A DNA stretch of 35,868 nt from contig JAAYEH010000172.1 in NCBI GenBank assembly GCA_012728855.1, forward strand, positions 1 to 35,868, written 5' to 3'. The notes under the pieces are model-generated. The model did not search any database. It worked only from the letters and a program-made list of their open reading frames with translations, and was not told the DNA's origin. The number at the start of each line of letters is the position of its first letter. The stretch's first letter is position 1. Origin of the DNA: Rhodopirellula sp. (lineage in GTDB: Bacteria > Planctomycetota > Planctomycetia > Pirellulales > Thermoguttaceae). This document shows positions 9,495-16,253 of this stretch, piece by piece. Both the position numbers and the translations under genes were made by a program.

Positions 9495-9513
9495 GTCAAC
9501 GTATCTGGTCCAA
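9495..9513 (-). promoter_or_regulatory. Conserved upstream element, copy 1
   Basis: On the minus strand this reads TTGGACCAGATACGTTGAC, ending about 38 nt before the ATG of the C1-like gene. The second copy of the cassette has TGGGACAAGATACGTTGGC at the matching place (16155-16173). The surrounding bases differ, so the shared core points to a regulatory site or promoter element common to both. The function is inferred from conservation only. Confidence 0.45.
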
Positions 9514-9573
9514 TAACGGGATAATTTGTGTGGCACGCTACACGAGCCCTGGTGACGCTCTGGTGGATCTTGG

Positions 9574-9590
9574 CAGCAGCCCGGCTGCTG
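9574..9590. repeat. Hairpin CAGCAGCC-C-GGCTGCTG
   Basis: A perfect 8-bp inverted repeat. It shares the 13-base word CAGCCCGGCTGCT with the larger hairpin at 15186-15219, which suggests a dispersed intergenic repeat family. Confidence 0.55.
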
Positions 9591-9630
9591 GCGGGAAGTC
9601 AGTTGCGGCTTTAATGGGGGCAGCATGGGT

Positions 9631-9720
9631 AGATCCCGCTTGCCGAGCGGGATCTCGGTGGCATGGTTCCGCTCGGCAAGCGGAACCTACAAAACAGGTT
9701 CCGCTCGGTAAGCGGAACCT
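9631..9720. repeat. Cluster of three related GC hairpins (REP-like)
   Basis: Three palindromes stand in a row between the winged-helix-like and C1-like genes: 9631-9655 (arm AGATCCCGCT), 9665-9687 (arm GGTTCCGCT) and 9696-9720 (arm AGGTTCCGCT). Each has perfect 9- or 10-bp arms and a 5-base loop (TGCCG, CGGCA, CGGTA). The second and third are near-identical direct repeats of each other. They look like repetitive extragenic palindromes and could fold in mRNA between the two genes. Confidence 0.8.
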
Positions 9721-9751
9721 ACTAATGACGACATCGGAACGGTGGTGGACT

Positions 9752-10564
9752 TCAAGCGGGGCTGTGGGGGAGGTCTGAACCGCCGTTGGCGGAGGGCATG
9801 AGAAGTGACCAGCGAACCCCTTGTCCCGATCCGTCGCCGGTGAAACGGATGAGCCGGTGTTTCTGATTGCGATTCAGCGAGTTGATCGTGTCGTGAAGGC
9901 GACGCTTGGGATCTTGCTCGCAGTGCGGCGGCAAGGGGTCGTCGATTTTAACCGGCCAATCTTCTTCTTCAAAGGCGGCTAGAATCCGCTCTTGATTGGC
10001 GGCGGGCACCTTGAACTGTTTGACCAGGTAGGGGCCAACGCGAAGTTCCTGACGCTGCCTGTCCCATTTGGGGGCGAGATTGGCAAGTTCCTTGTGCGGC
10101 GCACCGTTGCCGTTCGATGCCGGGATGGCGGCTTCGGGACGAGCACCGTTGATCGTCGCCTGGTTCTTTCGCGACTGAGTCAACGCCTCCTGGGCGAACT
10201 CCACGCCGGACTCCGTGAGGACAAAACAAGTGCGCCGGGCAAAGGTCAGTCCGGACGAGCGCCGAAAGGTCCGCGAAGTCTCGTGGGAAACGGTCATTTC
10301 GCGGCCGTGCTCGACGTAGCCTTTGCAGAGCAGCCAACGAAGATCGTTGGACGTCAGGCCAGTCTTCCGCAGGAGACTGATCTCGACGGCGAAATCCCAA
10401 ACGCTTCGGCGCAGGTCGGCCGCATAGAACTGCGCTTCCAGCAGTAGCCGCAGCGCGTCATTGCGTCTCGCCGACAGGGGGGGCGCGGAACCGATTCGGA
10501 ACGTCAGCTTCGGAGGCGCGGGCTGCTGCGGAGGATTCATTACGGCAATACGAGGTGCGCTCAT
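9752..10564 (-). CDS. Double winged-helix-like protein, copy 1
   Basis: A 270-residue protein of a family I do not recognise by name. The N-terminal part (about residues 32-130) has a helix-rich segment followed by LRWLLCKGYVEHG and a strand pair ending CFVLTESG, like a winged helix. After a low-complexity linker (about 131-163), residues 167-255 form a second conserved domain whose spacing (a strand, two helices, then RLHDTINSLNRNQ, then a wing with GDGSGQGVRW) resembles OmpR-type winged helices. That domain is gapless and about 71% identical (63 of 89 by hand) to the copy at 16254-17030. The ATG at 10564 is chosen because GGAGG lies 7 nt upstream; adjacent ATG 10567 and ATG 10606 are alternatives. 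DNA binding is inferred, not shown. Confidence 0.82.
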   Translation of the reverse strand: MSAPRIAVMNPPQQPAPPKLTFRIGSAPPLSARRNDALRLLLEAQFYAADLRRSVWDFAVEISLLRKTGLTSNDLRWLLCKGYVEHGREMTVSHETSRTFRRSSGLTFARRTCFVLTESGVEFAQEALTQSRKNQATINGARPEAAIPASNGNGAPHKELANLAPKWDRQRQELRVGPYLVKQFKVPAANQERILAAFEEEDWPVKIDDPLPPHCEQDPKRRLHDTINSLNRNQKHRLIRFTGDGSGQGVRWSLLMPSANGGSDLPHSPA

Positions 10565-10764
10565 CATTCGGCCTCCGCTTGGACTCGCCGGTTCCGCCCC
10601 CGCCATGGAACGTTCAGCGGCCTTCTAGAATAGAACTCAAGCCATGCTAAGGACAGTTCGATTGGGGGTTGAATACTCACCAACCGCAACAAACGTCCTT
10701 GAACTGCTGACAGTCGCCCCATTATTCCACTGTCGTCAAGGGCGTACATCGGAATATTCGGCAA
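10564..10764 (-). CDS. Possible 66-residue upstream ORF coupled to the winged-helix gene
   Basis: A short frame reading MPNIPMYALDDSG... and ending VPWRGRNRRVQAEAE. Its TGA stop (10566-10564) overlaps the ATGATG start of the next gene, and the GGAGG used by that gene lies within its last codons. That arrangement would allow translational coupling. No family is recognised, no such frame was noticed before the second copy of the cassette, and the frame may be chance. Confidence 0.22.
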   Translation of the reverse strand: MPNIPMYALDDSGIMGRLSAVQGRLLRLVSIQPPIELSLAWLEFYSRRPLNVPWRGRNRRVQAEAE

Positions 10765-11042
10765 ACAACGCCTCAGGGATTCCCTTAGGCGCCCCTGAGG
10801 TGGTTGGGTAGAAAAACGGAACAGACACCTGCCCTCAACATCGGAGGATAAGGAAAACTCCGTTCAAGTCAACCATCCTGAAGTGGTGGTTTTCGAGTGA
10901 ATTATCCGCCGGGGGGTTTCCGACATTTGCCCGGATTGCCTGCAACCGTTAGTGGATATTCTGTGAACACCAAGAAACGGCACCGGGCCGGTAGGAAACC
11001 TACCGGCCCGGCGTTAGCTGCTTATCAAGCGATGGTCAGATT
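10565..11042. other. Intergenic region between the barrel gene and the winged-helix gene
   Basis: Apart from the doubtful short frame at 10564-10764 it holds an inverted repeat (CCTCAGGG at 10771-10778 with CCCTGAGG at 10793-10800) and the strong hairpin at 10983-11011. The rest shows nothing I can name. The promoter of the winged-helix gene should be here. Confidence 0.6.
10983..11011 (-). terminator. Hairpin terminator of the outer-membrane barrel gene
   Basis: Arms CCGGGCCGGTAGG and CCTACCGGCCCGG pair perfectly over 13 bp around an AAA loop, starting 31 bp beyond the stop of the minus-strand barrel gene. On the minus strand it is followed by GTGCCGTTTCTT, only weakly T-rich. Position and stability support termination. 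Confidence 0.75.
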
Positions 11043-12152
11043 CTAGTAACGCAGCTCCGCACGAGCGACGAAGCCGTCGAAGGTGATCGTGTCGCCCAGA
11101 TCGTTGTAGTTGTTGTTGTGAACGGCAGAGATCCAATCGGCCGTCGTCACGGTGTTGAACCAGCCGCTTACCATGTAACCGCCGGTCACTCGGAAGGTGC
11201 CGTTGCAGTTCTGCCAGCCGGCACCCAATTCGAGATCCAGGATGGAAACCACCCGGCCGGCTTTCCAACCGGTATTGATCTGGACGGGATCCCCCGGGAT
11301 CTCGCCCTGGATATAGTCGGCGTCGAACTCGCCGGCGAGGAAGCGGGCGGAGCCGCGGCCGTAGACCAGCAGGCCACAGTCGCGGGCATAGCGCTCGGCC
11401 TCAAGGCCAAGGCGGATACCGCCGCCGTCGAACTTGATGTTCGTGTCGACGAAGCTGCCGTTCTGATTGCCGAAAAGCTGCGAGGCGAAGGTCTCTTCAA
11501 GGTGGCCATAGGAAACGCCGGCCAACCAAGTCAACGATGTGCGGCCATTGCAGTAGAAGTTGCTGCGATAGTCGACGTCGACCAGTTGGAATTCGATGTC
11601 GTACTCGGCCGTGGCGTCGAGGTCGCCGCTGTCGACGTTCAACGTACCGGGATGCGAAACCAACCAACGACCGATCGCGCCGGGCTGATCGACGGTGAAC
11701 GAGTCCTCCGTATCAGCTCGCCACCAAGTGTACTGCATCGCCAGTGCGGCATCGCAGTCGAGCATGAAACTGCCGCCGATGCGGAAGCCCAGGTCGTAGT
11801 CCGGATCGACCAGGGCAACTCGCCCCACCTGGTTGACCGTCTCTGTGCCGTCGTTCTGAACCGCATAAGGAACTTCGACGTCGCGAGCCCGCAGGTAGAG
11901 CACATCACCAAAAAACGTCCAGCGGGGCTGGTAGCACGGATCGACGCAGGCGATGCCCGTGTCGCAGGTGCCGTCTGTGCAAACTTCACCGCCCGTGCAA
12001 GTGCTGCACTCGCCGGCGGGAGCGGCGGGGGCAGCGGTTTTTTCTTCGCCCGCATAGCCGACGCTGCGAATGTCGTAGCCTTGCTGAGCCATTGCCTGCT
12101 GCGCCGCGAGCAGGCCAACCATACAAGCACTGAAAACAATTCTCGCCTTCAT
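11043..12152 (-). CDS. Outer-membrane beta-barrel protein, Lpg1974/BBP7-like
   Basis: A 369-residue exported protein. Residues 1-22 (MKARIVFSACMVGLLAAQQAMA) are a signal peptide with an Ala-X-Ala cleavage site. A Cys-rich segment follows with six Cys at 49-73. From about residue 77 (PRWTFFGDVLYLRARD) alternating aromatic strands continue to the end, which is a C-terminal Tyr, the usual signal for BAM-dependent insertion. The pattern matches the Lpg1974/BBP7-type pore-forming outer-membrane proteins that are numerous in planctomycetes. The ATG at 12152 is chosen because the signal peptide begins there, with GGAGG about 10 nt upstream; the frame stays open upstream to 12347 but that part has no protein-like features. 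The role as porin or structural protein is inferred. Confidence 0.85.
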   Translation of the reverse strand: MKARIVFSACMVGLLAAQQAMAQQGYDIRSVGYAGEEKTAAPAAPAGECSTCTGGEVCTDGTCDTGIACVDPCYQPRWTFFGDVLYLRARDVEVPYAVQNDGTETVNQVGRVALVDPDYDLGFRIGGSFMLDCDAALAMQYTWWRADTEDSFTVDQPGAIGRWLVSHPGTLNVDSGDLDATAEYDIEFQLVDVDYRSNFYCNGRTSLTWLAGVSYGHLEETFASQLFGNQNGSFVDTNIKFDGGGIRLGLEAERYARDCGLLVYGRGSARFLAGEFDADYIQGEIPGDPVQINTGWKAGRVVSILDLELGAGWQNCNGTFRVTGGYMVSGWFNTVTTADWISAVHNNNYNDLGDTITFDGFVARAELRY

Positions 12153-12499
12153 ACCCCCCAGTCCTCCATGTGAAAGATTTAGCACAGCCGTGTGCCGTAA
12201 CGGGCCCTCGTACTTGCTCCGCCTGCCTGGAAATGGTGTCGTACCAAGCTGCATGGCGTGCATCAGTCGTTGTATCGCCCTCCCGCGCAGTGATATTGAA
12301 AAGAAGCTACCTGGGCGGCAAGATTTGGCTAGATGTCCCAGATTCACACATGGCCTTCAAACGCGTTGGTTGACGGATCCCGGCACATTGCCGGACCACG
12401 GACGAACCCCTATACTGGACGACTGGTTGGCTGGCAGTGGTTCCAGTCAACACTGCAGTTGAATCCGTTCGCTTGCCCCCCCTCCAAGAAGGCATCTCG
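12153..12499. other. Divergent intergenic region between barrel gene and alx
   Basis: It contains the upstream regions of both genes. A good sigma-70-type promoter for the plus-strand transporter is visible at 12388-12416. I cannot pick a promoter for the minus-strand barrel gene. I looked for, but could not recognise, a yybP-ykoY manganese riboswitch ahead of the transporter. Confidence 0.55.
12388..12416 (+). promoter_or_regulatory. Sigma-70-type promoter for the Alx/TerC gene
   Basis: TTGCCG (12388-12393) and TATACT (12411-12416) are separated by exactly 17 bp. Transcription would start near 12423, giving a leader of roughly 77 nt to the preferred TTG start. The -10 box differs from consensus by one base and the -35 by two. 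Confidence 0.55.
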
Positions 12500-13546
12500 T
12501 TGACATACAACCTGCTTCAAGTACACCTGTGGCATTGGCTTGCATTCGCCGTTTTGGTGGTATTCTTGCTCGTCCTTGATCTGGTCGTCTTCCACCGAAG
12601 AATCCACACACCCACGCTTCGGGAGTCAGCCCTGTGGAGCGGTTTTTGGGTCGGTTTGGCGTTGGCTTTCAATGCCTTTGTGTGGTGGTGGGGATACCAG
12701 ACCCACGGCAACTCCGAGGCGGGCACGAAGTTTCTCACCGGCTACCTGGTCGAAAAATCGCTCTCCGTCGACAATCTCTTCGTCTTCGCGGTGATCTTTC
12801 GCTATTTCCATGTCGAGTTGAAGTACCAGTACCGCGTCTTGTTCTGGGGCGTGCTGGGCGCAATCATCCTGCGATTGGTGTTTATTCTGGCCGGAGTGGG
12901 GTTGCTCCACCTCTTCGATTGGACATTGCTCGTCTTCGGCGTATTCCTCGTCTACACGGGATTTCGCTTGGCGTCGGCGCACGGCGAAGAGGTGCATCCG
13001 GAGCACAACCTTTTCCTCCGGACCGCGCGGCGATGGCTTCCCGTGACGAAAGGATTTCACGAGGAGCATTTCTTTTGGCGGGAGAATGGGCGTCTTTACG
13101 TGACGCCGCTTCTGCTGGTGCTGTTGGTGGTGGAGAGCAGCGACGTGCTTTTCGCGGTCGACAGCGTTCCGGCCATTCTCGGCATCACCAAGGATCCGTT
13201 TATCGTTTTCACATCGAATATCTTCGCGATCCTCGGACTGCGCGCTCTCTACTTCTTGTTGGCCGGAGTGATCGACCGCTTCCGCTATCTCCATTATGGG
13301 CTGGCCGCCATTCTGGTCTTCATCGGCCTGAAGATGTGCGGAGAATACGCGGGCGAAAAATGGCTGAACGAACCCCCGCACTTCATCCCGGCTTGGGTGT
13401 CTCTGCTGGTGATCGCAACGTTTCTCACTGTTTCCATTGTCGCGTCGGTCGTGGCCACCCGCCGCGAAAACGGCAGAGACGCGGTCGCCGAGGTGGAAGC
13501 GGAGAGTCCGTCCGAATTGGAGACCGATCTGGTCGACTCGCCATGA
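12500..13546 (+). CDS. alx: TerC/Alx-family integral membrane metal transporter
   Basis: About 348 residues with roughly eight or nine hydrophobic segments. It closely matches E. coli Alx in the diagnostic stretches FLTGYLVEKSLSVDNLFVF, LFWGVLGAIILR, VESSDVLFAVDSVPAI and TSNIFAILGLRALYFLLAGV; the acidic residues in these stretches are those thought to form the metal path. Alx proteins export manganese, so export of Mn or a similar ion across the inner membrane is expected. The start is uncertain: TTG at 12500 has AAGAAGG 7 nt upstream and fits the family start, while an in-frame GTG at 12437 would add 21 residues without a good ribosome site. Its stop overlaps the ATG of the next gene (ATGA), so the two are probably translationally coupled. 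Confidence 0.9.
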   Translation: MTYNLLQVHLWHWLAFAVLVVFLLVLDLVVFHRRIHTPTLRESALWSGFWVGLALAFNAFVWWWGYQTHGNSEAGTKFLTGYLVEKSLSVDNLFVFAVIFRYFHVELKYQYRVLFWGVLGAIILRLVFILAGVGLLHLFDWTLLVFGVFLVYTGFRLASAHGEEVHPEHNLFLRTARRWLPVTKGFHEEHFFWRENGRLYVTPLLLVLLVVESSDVLFAVDSVPAILGITKDPFIVFTSNIFAILGLRALYFLLAGVIDRFRYLHYGLAAILVFIGLKMCGEYAGEKWLNEPPHFIPAWVSLLVIATFLTVSIVASVVATRRENGRDAVAEVEAESPSELETDLVDSP

Positions 13547-13878
13547 GCGTTCACCGCATTCGCTTGCGAGAACCGTGGCGGCATCTGCGGGTTGAAGGGA
13601 ATGTCCAATGGAGGCGGAAATTCAACCGCCCCAGCGGGCTTGGACCGGAGCAGCGGATTTGGATCGAGGTAAAGAATCGTTCTCGCGGCGTTGCCGTTTA
13701 CCTCAATGGACGGCATCTGGGCGAGACGCCCGCCGGTGCCGAGGCCGTGCGGTTCGAGCTTACCGGGCTGCTCGATCTTCACAACGAAATTACCCTGATG
13801 AGTACGGACGCCCCTCAGCGGTTGCCGTCACCGTTGCCCGCCGAGGTGAGCCTGGAGATAGTTGACTTGGGCTCGTAG
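13543..13878 (+). CDS. Small beta-sandwich-like protein coupled to alx
   Basis: A 111-residue frame starting inside the stop codon of the Alx gene (ATGA overlap) and ending at a TAG at 13876-13878. The sequence (MSVHRIRLREPWRHLRVEG ... VAVYLNGRHLGE ... LDLHNEITL) alternates strands and carries the NGxxLGE and L-x-NEI-x-L patterns common in jelly-roll or glycosidase-accessory beta-sandwich domains. There is no signal peptide or membrane segment, so a cytoplasmic location is likely. Function is unknown. Coupling suggests matched expression with the transporter, but nothing in the sequence shows metal binding. Confidence 0.72.
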   Translation: MSVHRIRLREPWRHLRVEGNVQWRRKFNRPSGLGPEQRIWIEVKNRSRGVAVYLNGRHLGETPAGAEAVRFELTGLLDLHNEITLMSTDAPQRLPSPLPAEVSLEIVDLGS

Positions 13879-13945
13879 ATCTTGGATCCTGGATCCCACC
13901 CGTTTACCGTCAAAGCTTGTCGCACTCACGAAGAGGTTCCGCACC

Positions 13946-15145
13946 ATGCAACGAAATGTCCGTATTCCGTCAGCCTTTGTTCCGACCTGCCTCGCTGCGC
14001 TTTTGGTGATCGCGCCGGGTCTCTCGCTCGCCGCCGAGCCCAATTCGCTTACGCCGGAGGAGATCGCCGAGGGCTGGATCCTGCTGTTCGACGGCGAGAG
14101 CCTCTTCGGGTGGAAGAAGGCGGGAAACGCCGACTGGAAAGTCGCCGATGGCGCCATCACGGCGAGCGAGGGCGACGCGGGGTTGCTGGTGACCACGAGC
14201 CAGTTCGGCAATTACGCCCTCAAGGTCGACTTCCGCGCCGCGACGGAAGCCAATAGCGGCGTCTTTCTGCGGACCAGCCCCAACCCCGGCCCCGACGACG
14301 TCGCCACGAGGTGTTACGAGGTGAACATCGCCGACGCCGGACAGAATGACTTTCCCACCGGCAGCCTCGTCCAGCGCAAGAAGGCCGAACCGGTCGAACC
14401 GAGCGGCGACTGGCGAACGTTCGAGATCACGGCCGATGGCGGGCGGTTCACGGTCAAGCTCGACGGCAAGGAAGTCTGCGACTACACCGACCCCAATCCC
14501 CTCGGCCGCGGATTCATCGGGCTACAGTTTCGTTCCGGAAAAGTCGAGTTCCGCAATGTAAAACTCCAGCCGCTGGCAACGAAGAGCCTCTTCAACGGCA
14601 AGGATCTGGCCGGCTGGAAGACCTATCCGGACATGGCGAGTGTCTTTTCGGTTACGCCCGCAGGCGAACTCAACGTGAAGAACGGGCGGGGACAGCTCGA
14701 AACCGAGGGCCAGTTTGAGGACTTCACGCTCCAACTCGACGTCTTTGTTAATGGCAAAGGTCTCAATTCGGGGGTCTTCTTCCGCTCGATCCCCGGAGAG
14801 ACGATGAACGGGTACGAGTGCCAGATCCAGAACGCTTACGAGAATGATGACCCCAAGGGGCCGAATGCCTGCGTTACCGGCGGCTTCTTCCGCCGGCAGG
14901 ACGCCCGCAAGATCGTCGCAAAGGACTTCGAGTGGTTCACCCTGACGCTGCACGCCGACGACAATCACATGGCCGCCTGGGTCAACGGCTATCCGGTCAG
15001 CGACTGGACGGATCGTCGCGAGCCGAATCCGAACCCGCGCAAGGGACTGCGGCTGGAAGCGGGAACCATCCAGCTTCAGGGACACGATCCGACTACGGAC
15101 TTCTCCTTCCGAAACCTCCGCATCGCGGAGTTGCCGCCGCGCTAA
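13946..15145 (+). CDS. Secreted protein with two DUF1080 (3-keto-disaccharide hydrolase-like) domains
   Basis: A 399-residue protein with a signal peptide at residues 1-29 (cleavage after LSLA). Two DUF1080 domains (PF06439) follow in tandem, each opening with the typical phrase: ILLFDGESLFGWKK (about 45-58) and SLFNGKDLAGWKT (about 214-226). Each also carries the later NSGVFLRT/NSGVFFRS and GYECQIQNA-like elements. Members of this family are beta-sandwich proteins, several of them acting on 3-keto-glycosides, and planctomycetes carry dozens. It probably acts on carbohydrate in the periplasm or outside the cell. The ATG at 13946 is supported by AGAGG 8 nt upstream. It lies 67 bp after the small coupled gene and may be cotranscribed. 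Confidence 0.88.
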   Translation: MQRNVRIPSAFVPTCLAALLVIAPGLSLAAEPNSLTPEEIAEGWILLFDGESLFGWKKAGNADWKVADGAITASEGDAGLLVTTSQFGNYALKVDFRAATEANSGVFLRTSPNPGPDDVATRCYEVNIADAGQNDFPTGSLVQRKKAEPVEPSGDWRTFEITADGGRFTVKLDGKEVCDYTDPNPLGRGFIGLQFRSGKVEFRNVKLQPLATKSLFNGKDLAGWKTYPDMASVFSVTPAGELNVKNGRGQLETEGQFEDFTLQLDVFVNGKGLNSGVFFRSIPGETMNGYECQIQNAYENDDPKGPNACVTGGFFRRQDARKIVAKDFEWFTLTLHADDNHMAAWVNGYPVSDWTDRREPNPNPRKGLRLEAGTIQLQGHDPTTDFSFRNLRIAELPPR

Positions 15146-15185
15146 GCATCGGCGAGAGAATAAGCGTCGAATTTACCTAAGACGC

Positions 15186-15219
15186 ATCAGCCCGGCTGCT
15201 TCCGAGCAGCCGGGCTGAT
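15186..15219. terminator. Bidirectional hairpin terminator between convergent genes
   Basis: Perfect 15-bp arms (ATCAGCCCGGCTGCT and its complement) with a TCCG loop, placed between the plus-strand DUF1080 gene (stop at 15145) and the minus-strand C1-like gene (stop at 15249). The stem contains the 13-base word also found in the hairpin at 9574-9590. It can serve both transcripts. Confidence 0.75.
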
Positions 15220-15248
15220 AAACGGGTAGGCTTTCATCTGCTGCTCGC

Positions 15249-16100
15249 CTAAGCGGTCAACTCGGCCGGTCGCCGGAATTCCCCCGAAGCCAACCATTCC
15301 GAATCGAGCACGGTCCAAAAATCCCTGGCCAAGCCACTCGACGCATAGGCATAGGGCAGGTGGCCGTACCCTCGATCCCCCCAGCCACGCCCCCAGGAAT
15401 TCCGAATCAGCAACGTGCCTCGCACGGACCGGTATCGTCGGTTGTCGTCGTACCCAACGGCCATCACGGCCTGACCTCCACGGACCCGGTCGAAGTTCGT
15501 TGGGCAGGGAATTTCCGCTTCATTGGACAAGGAGTTGAAAACCGGGAAGCCGAAGACACAGGGAAACCCCGCGGCCAAGAACGAGAGCACGGTTTCCAGG
15601 ACTTCTTCCCCCGCGCGCCCCCGACCATCGAGGCGCAGGTAACAGAGCGACTGAAACTTGCGGGAATAGGAGTAAAGAAATCCCTCGGGCTCTTCGTCGA
15701 ACCGGTCCGGTTCGTACGGCCAGCAGTGATCCGGCGGCGCGCCGTAGCGGGCGATGGCCTTCAACGTCGTTCGCAATCCAACCGCCGAATTGCCCTCGCA
15801 GCCGGCGAGATGCCGAGCCCTCTTGTAGACAAACATCGCCGACGGTTCAATCAGATGCCCGTTCGCCCGCCGTTCGAAGTATTGGATCAGCCCCAGGCAG
15901 GCATGGGCGGACGAGGCGCGAAGCCATTGCTGGTCCGTAACCTCGTCGCAGTACTCGCGCCAATCGGCCCGCTCGGGTCGGAGCTTCGTGGGGGGTAAGC
16001 CCTCCAACATCTTCGCGATGGTCTCGATGCCTGGCTCATAGTCGAGCGGATCCGGCAGGTCGGGTTGCCAGCCCAATCCATCAGGCACGAATTTATTCAT
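15249..16100 (-). CDS. C1 (papain) family protein, catalytic Cys and His replaced, copy 2
   Basis: A 283-residue paralogue of the protein at 8621-9457. The two align without a single gap over 278 residues, with about half identical (141 by hand count). The same catalytic positions are changed: LRASSAHAC puts Ser63 where the catalytic Cys belongs, and GGQAVMAVGYDD puts Gln210 in place of the His. Gln57 and Asn234 (RNSWG) are kept. His66 and Cys68 are conserved in both copies. The start at ATG 16100 (MNKFVPDGLGW) is chosen because it aligns exactly with copy 1; an in-frame TTG at 16190 would add 30 residues absent there. No signal peptide is seen. It lies 153 bp downstream of its own winged-helix partner gene. 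Loss of the same two residues in both copies implies selection for an inactive or reorganised site. Confidence 0.88.
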   Translation of the reverse strand: MNKFVPDGLGWQPDLPDPLDYEPGIETIAKMLEGLPPTKLRPERADWREYCDEVTDQQWLRASSAHACLGLIQYFERRANGHLIEPSAMFVYKRARHLAGCEGNSAVGLRTTLKAIARYGAPPDHCWPYEPDRFDEEPEGFLYSYSRKFQSLCYLRLDGRGRAGEEVLETVLSFLAAGFPCVFGFPVFNSLSNEAEIPCPTNFDRVRGGQAVMAVGYDDNRRYRSVRGTLLIRNSWGRGWGDRGYGHLPYAYASSGLARDFWTVLDSEWLASGEFRRPAELTA

Positions 16101-16154
16101 GGCGGTGCTGCCGAATAATGCGCGAGTTGCCTCGAGAACGGAAGTGCGATCAAT

Positions 16155-16173
16155 GCCAACGTATCTTGTCCCA
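16155..16173 (-). promoter_or_regulatory. Conserved upstream element, copy 2
   Basis: On the minus strand this reads TGGGACAAGATACGTTGGC, about 55 nt before the ATG of the second C1-like gene, matching the element at 9495-9513. The conserved core is AGATACGTTG with a GGAC just before it. Confidence 0.45.
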
Positions 16174-16253
16174 ACTGGAGCCGGCGTCAAGGATCACTCT
16201 AGTAGCGTTTGGGTGGCGGTCTGGCGCAAGTCCGTGTCCGCAATCCGGCCCAC

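Noticed and set aside
9631..9720. Three spaced repeats considered as a CRISPR fragment.
   Set aside because: The repeats are self-palindromic, vary in sequence, and the spacers are only 8-9 bp. No cas gene is near. They are REP-like.
8795..9778. A 327-codon plus-strand frame over the first C1-like gene.
   Set aside because: The minus-strand C1-family protein is conserved with its paralogue over its full length; the plus frame is not.
12437..12499. GTG 12437 as the start of the Alx gene.
   Set aside because: It has no Shine-Dalgarno, would leave a leader of only about 14 nt from the predicted promoter, and adds residues absent from the family. TTG 12500 with AAGAAGG fits better, although this is not certain.
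16101..16190. An upstream TTG start (16190) for C1-like copy 2.
   Set aside because: The extra 30 residues have no counterpart in copy 1 and would cover the conserved upstream element.
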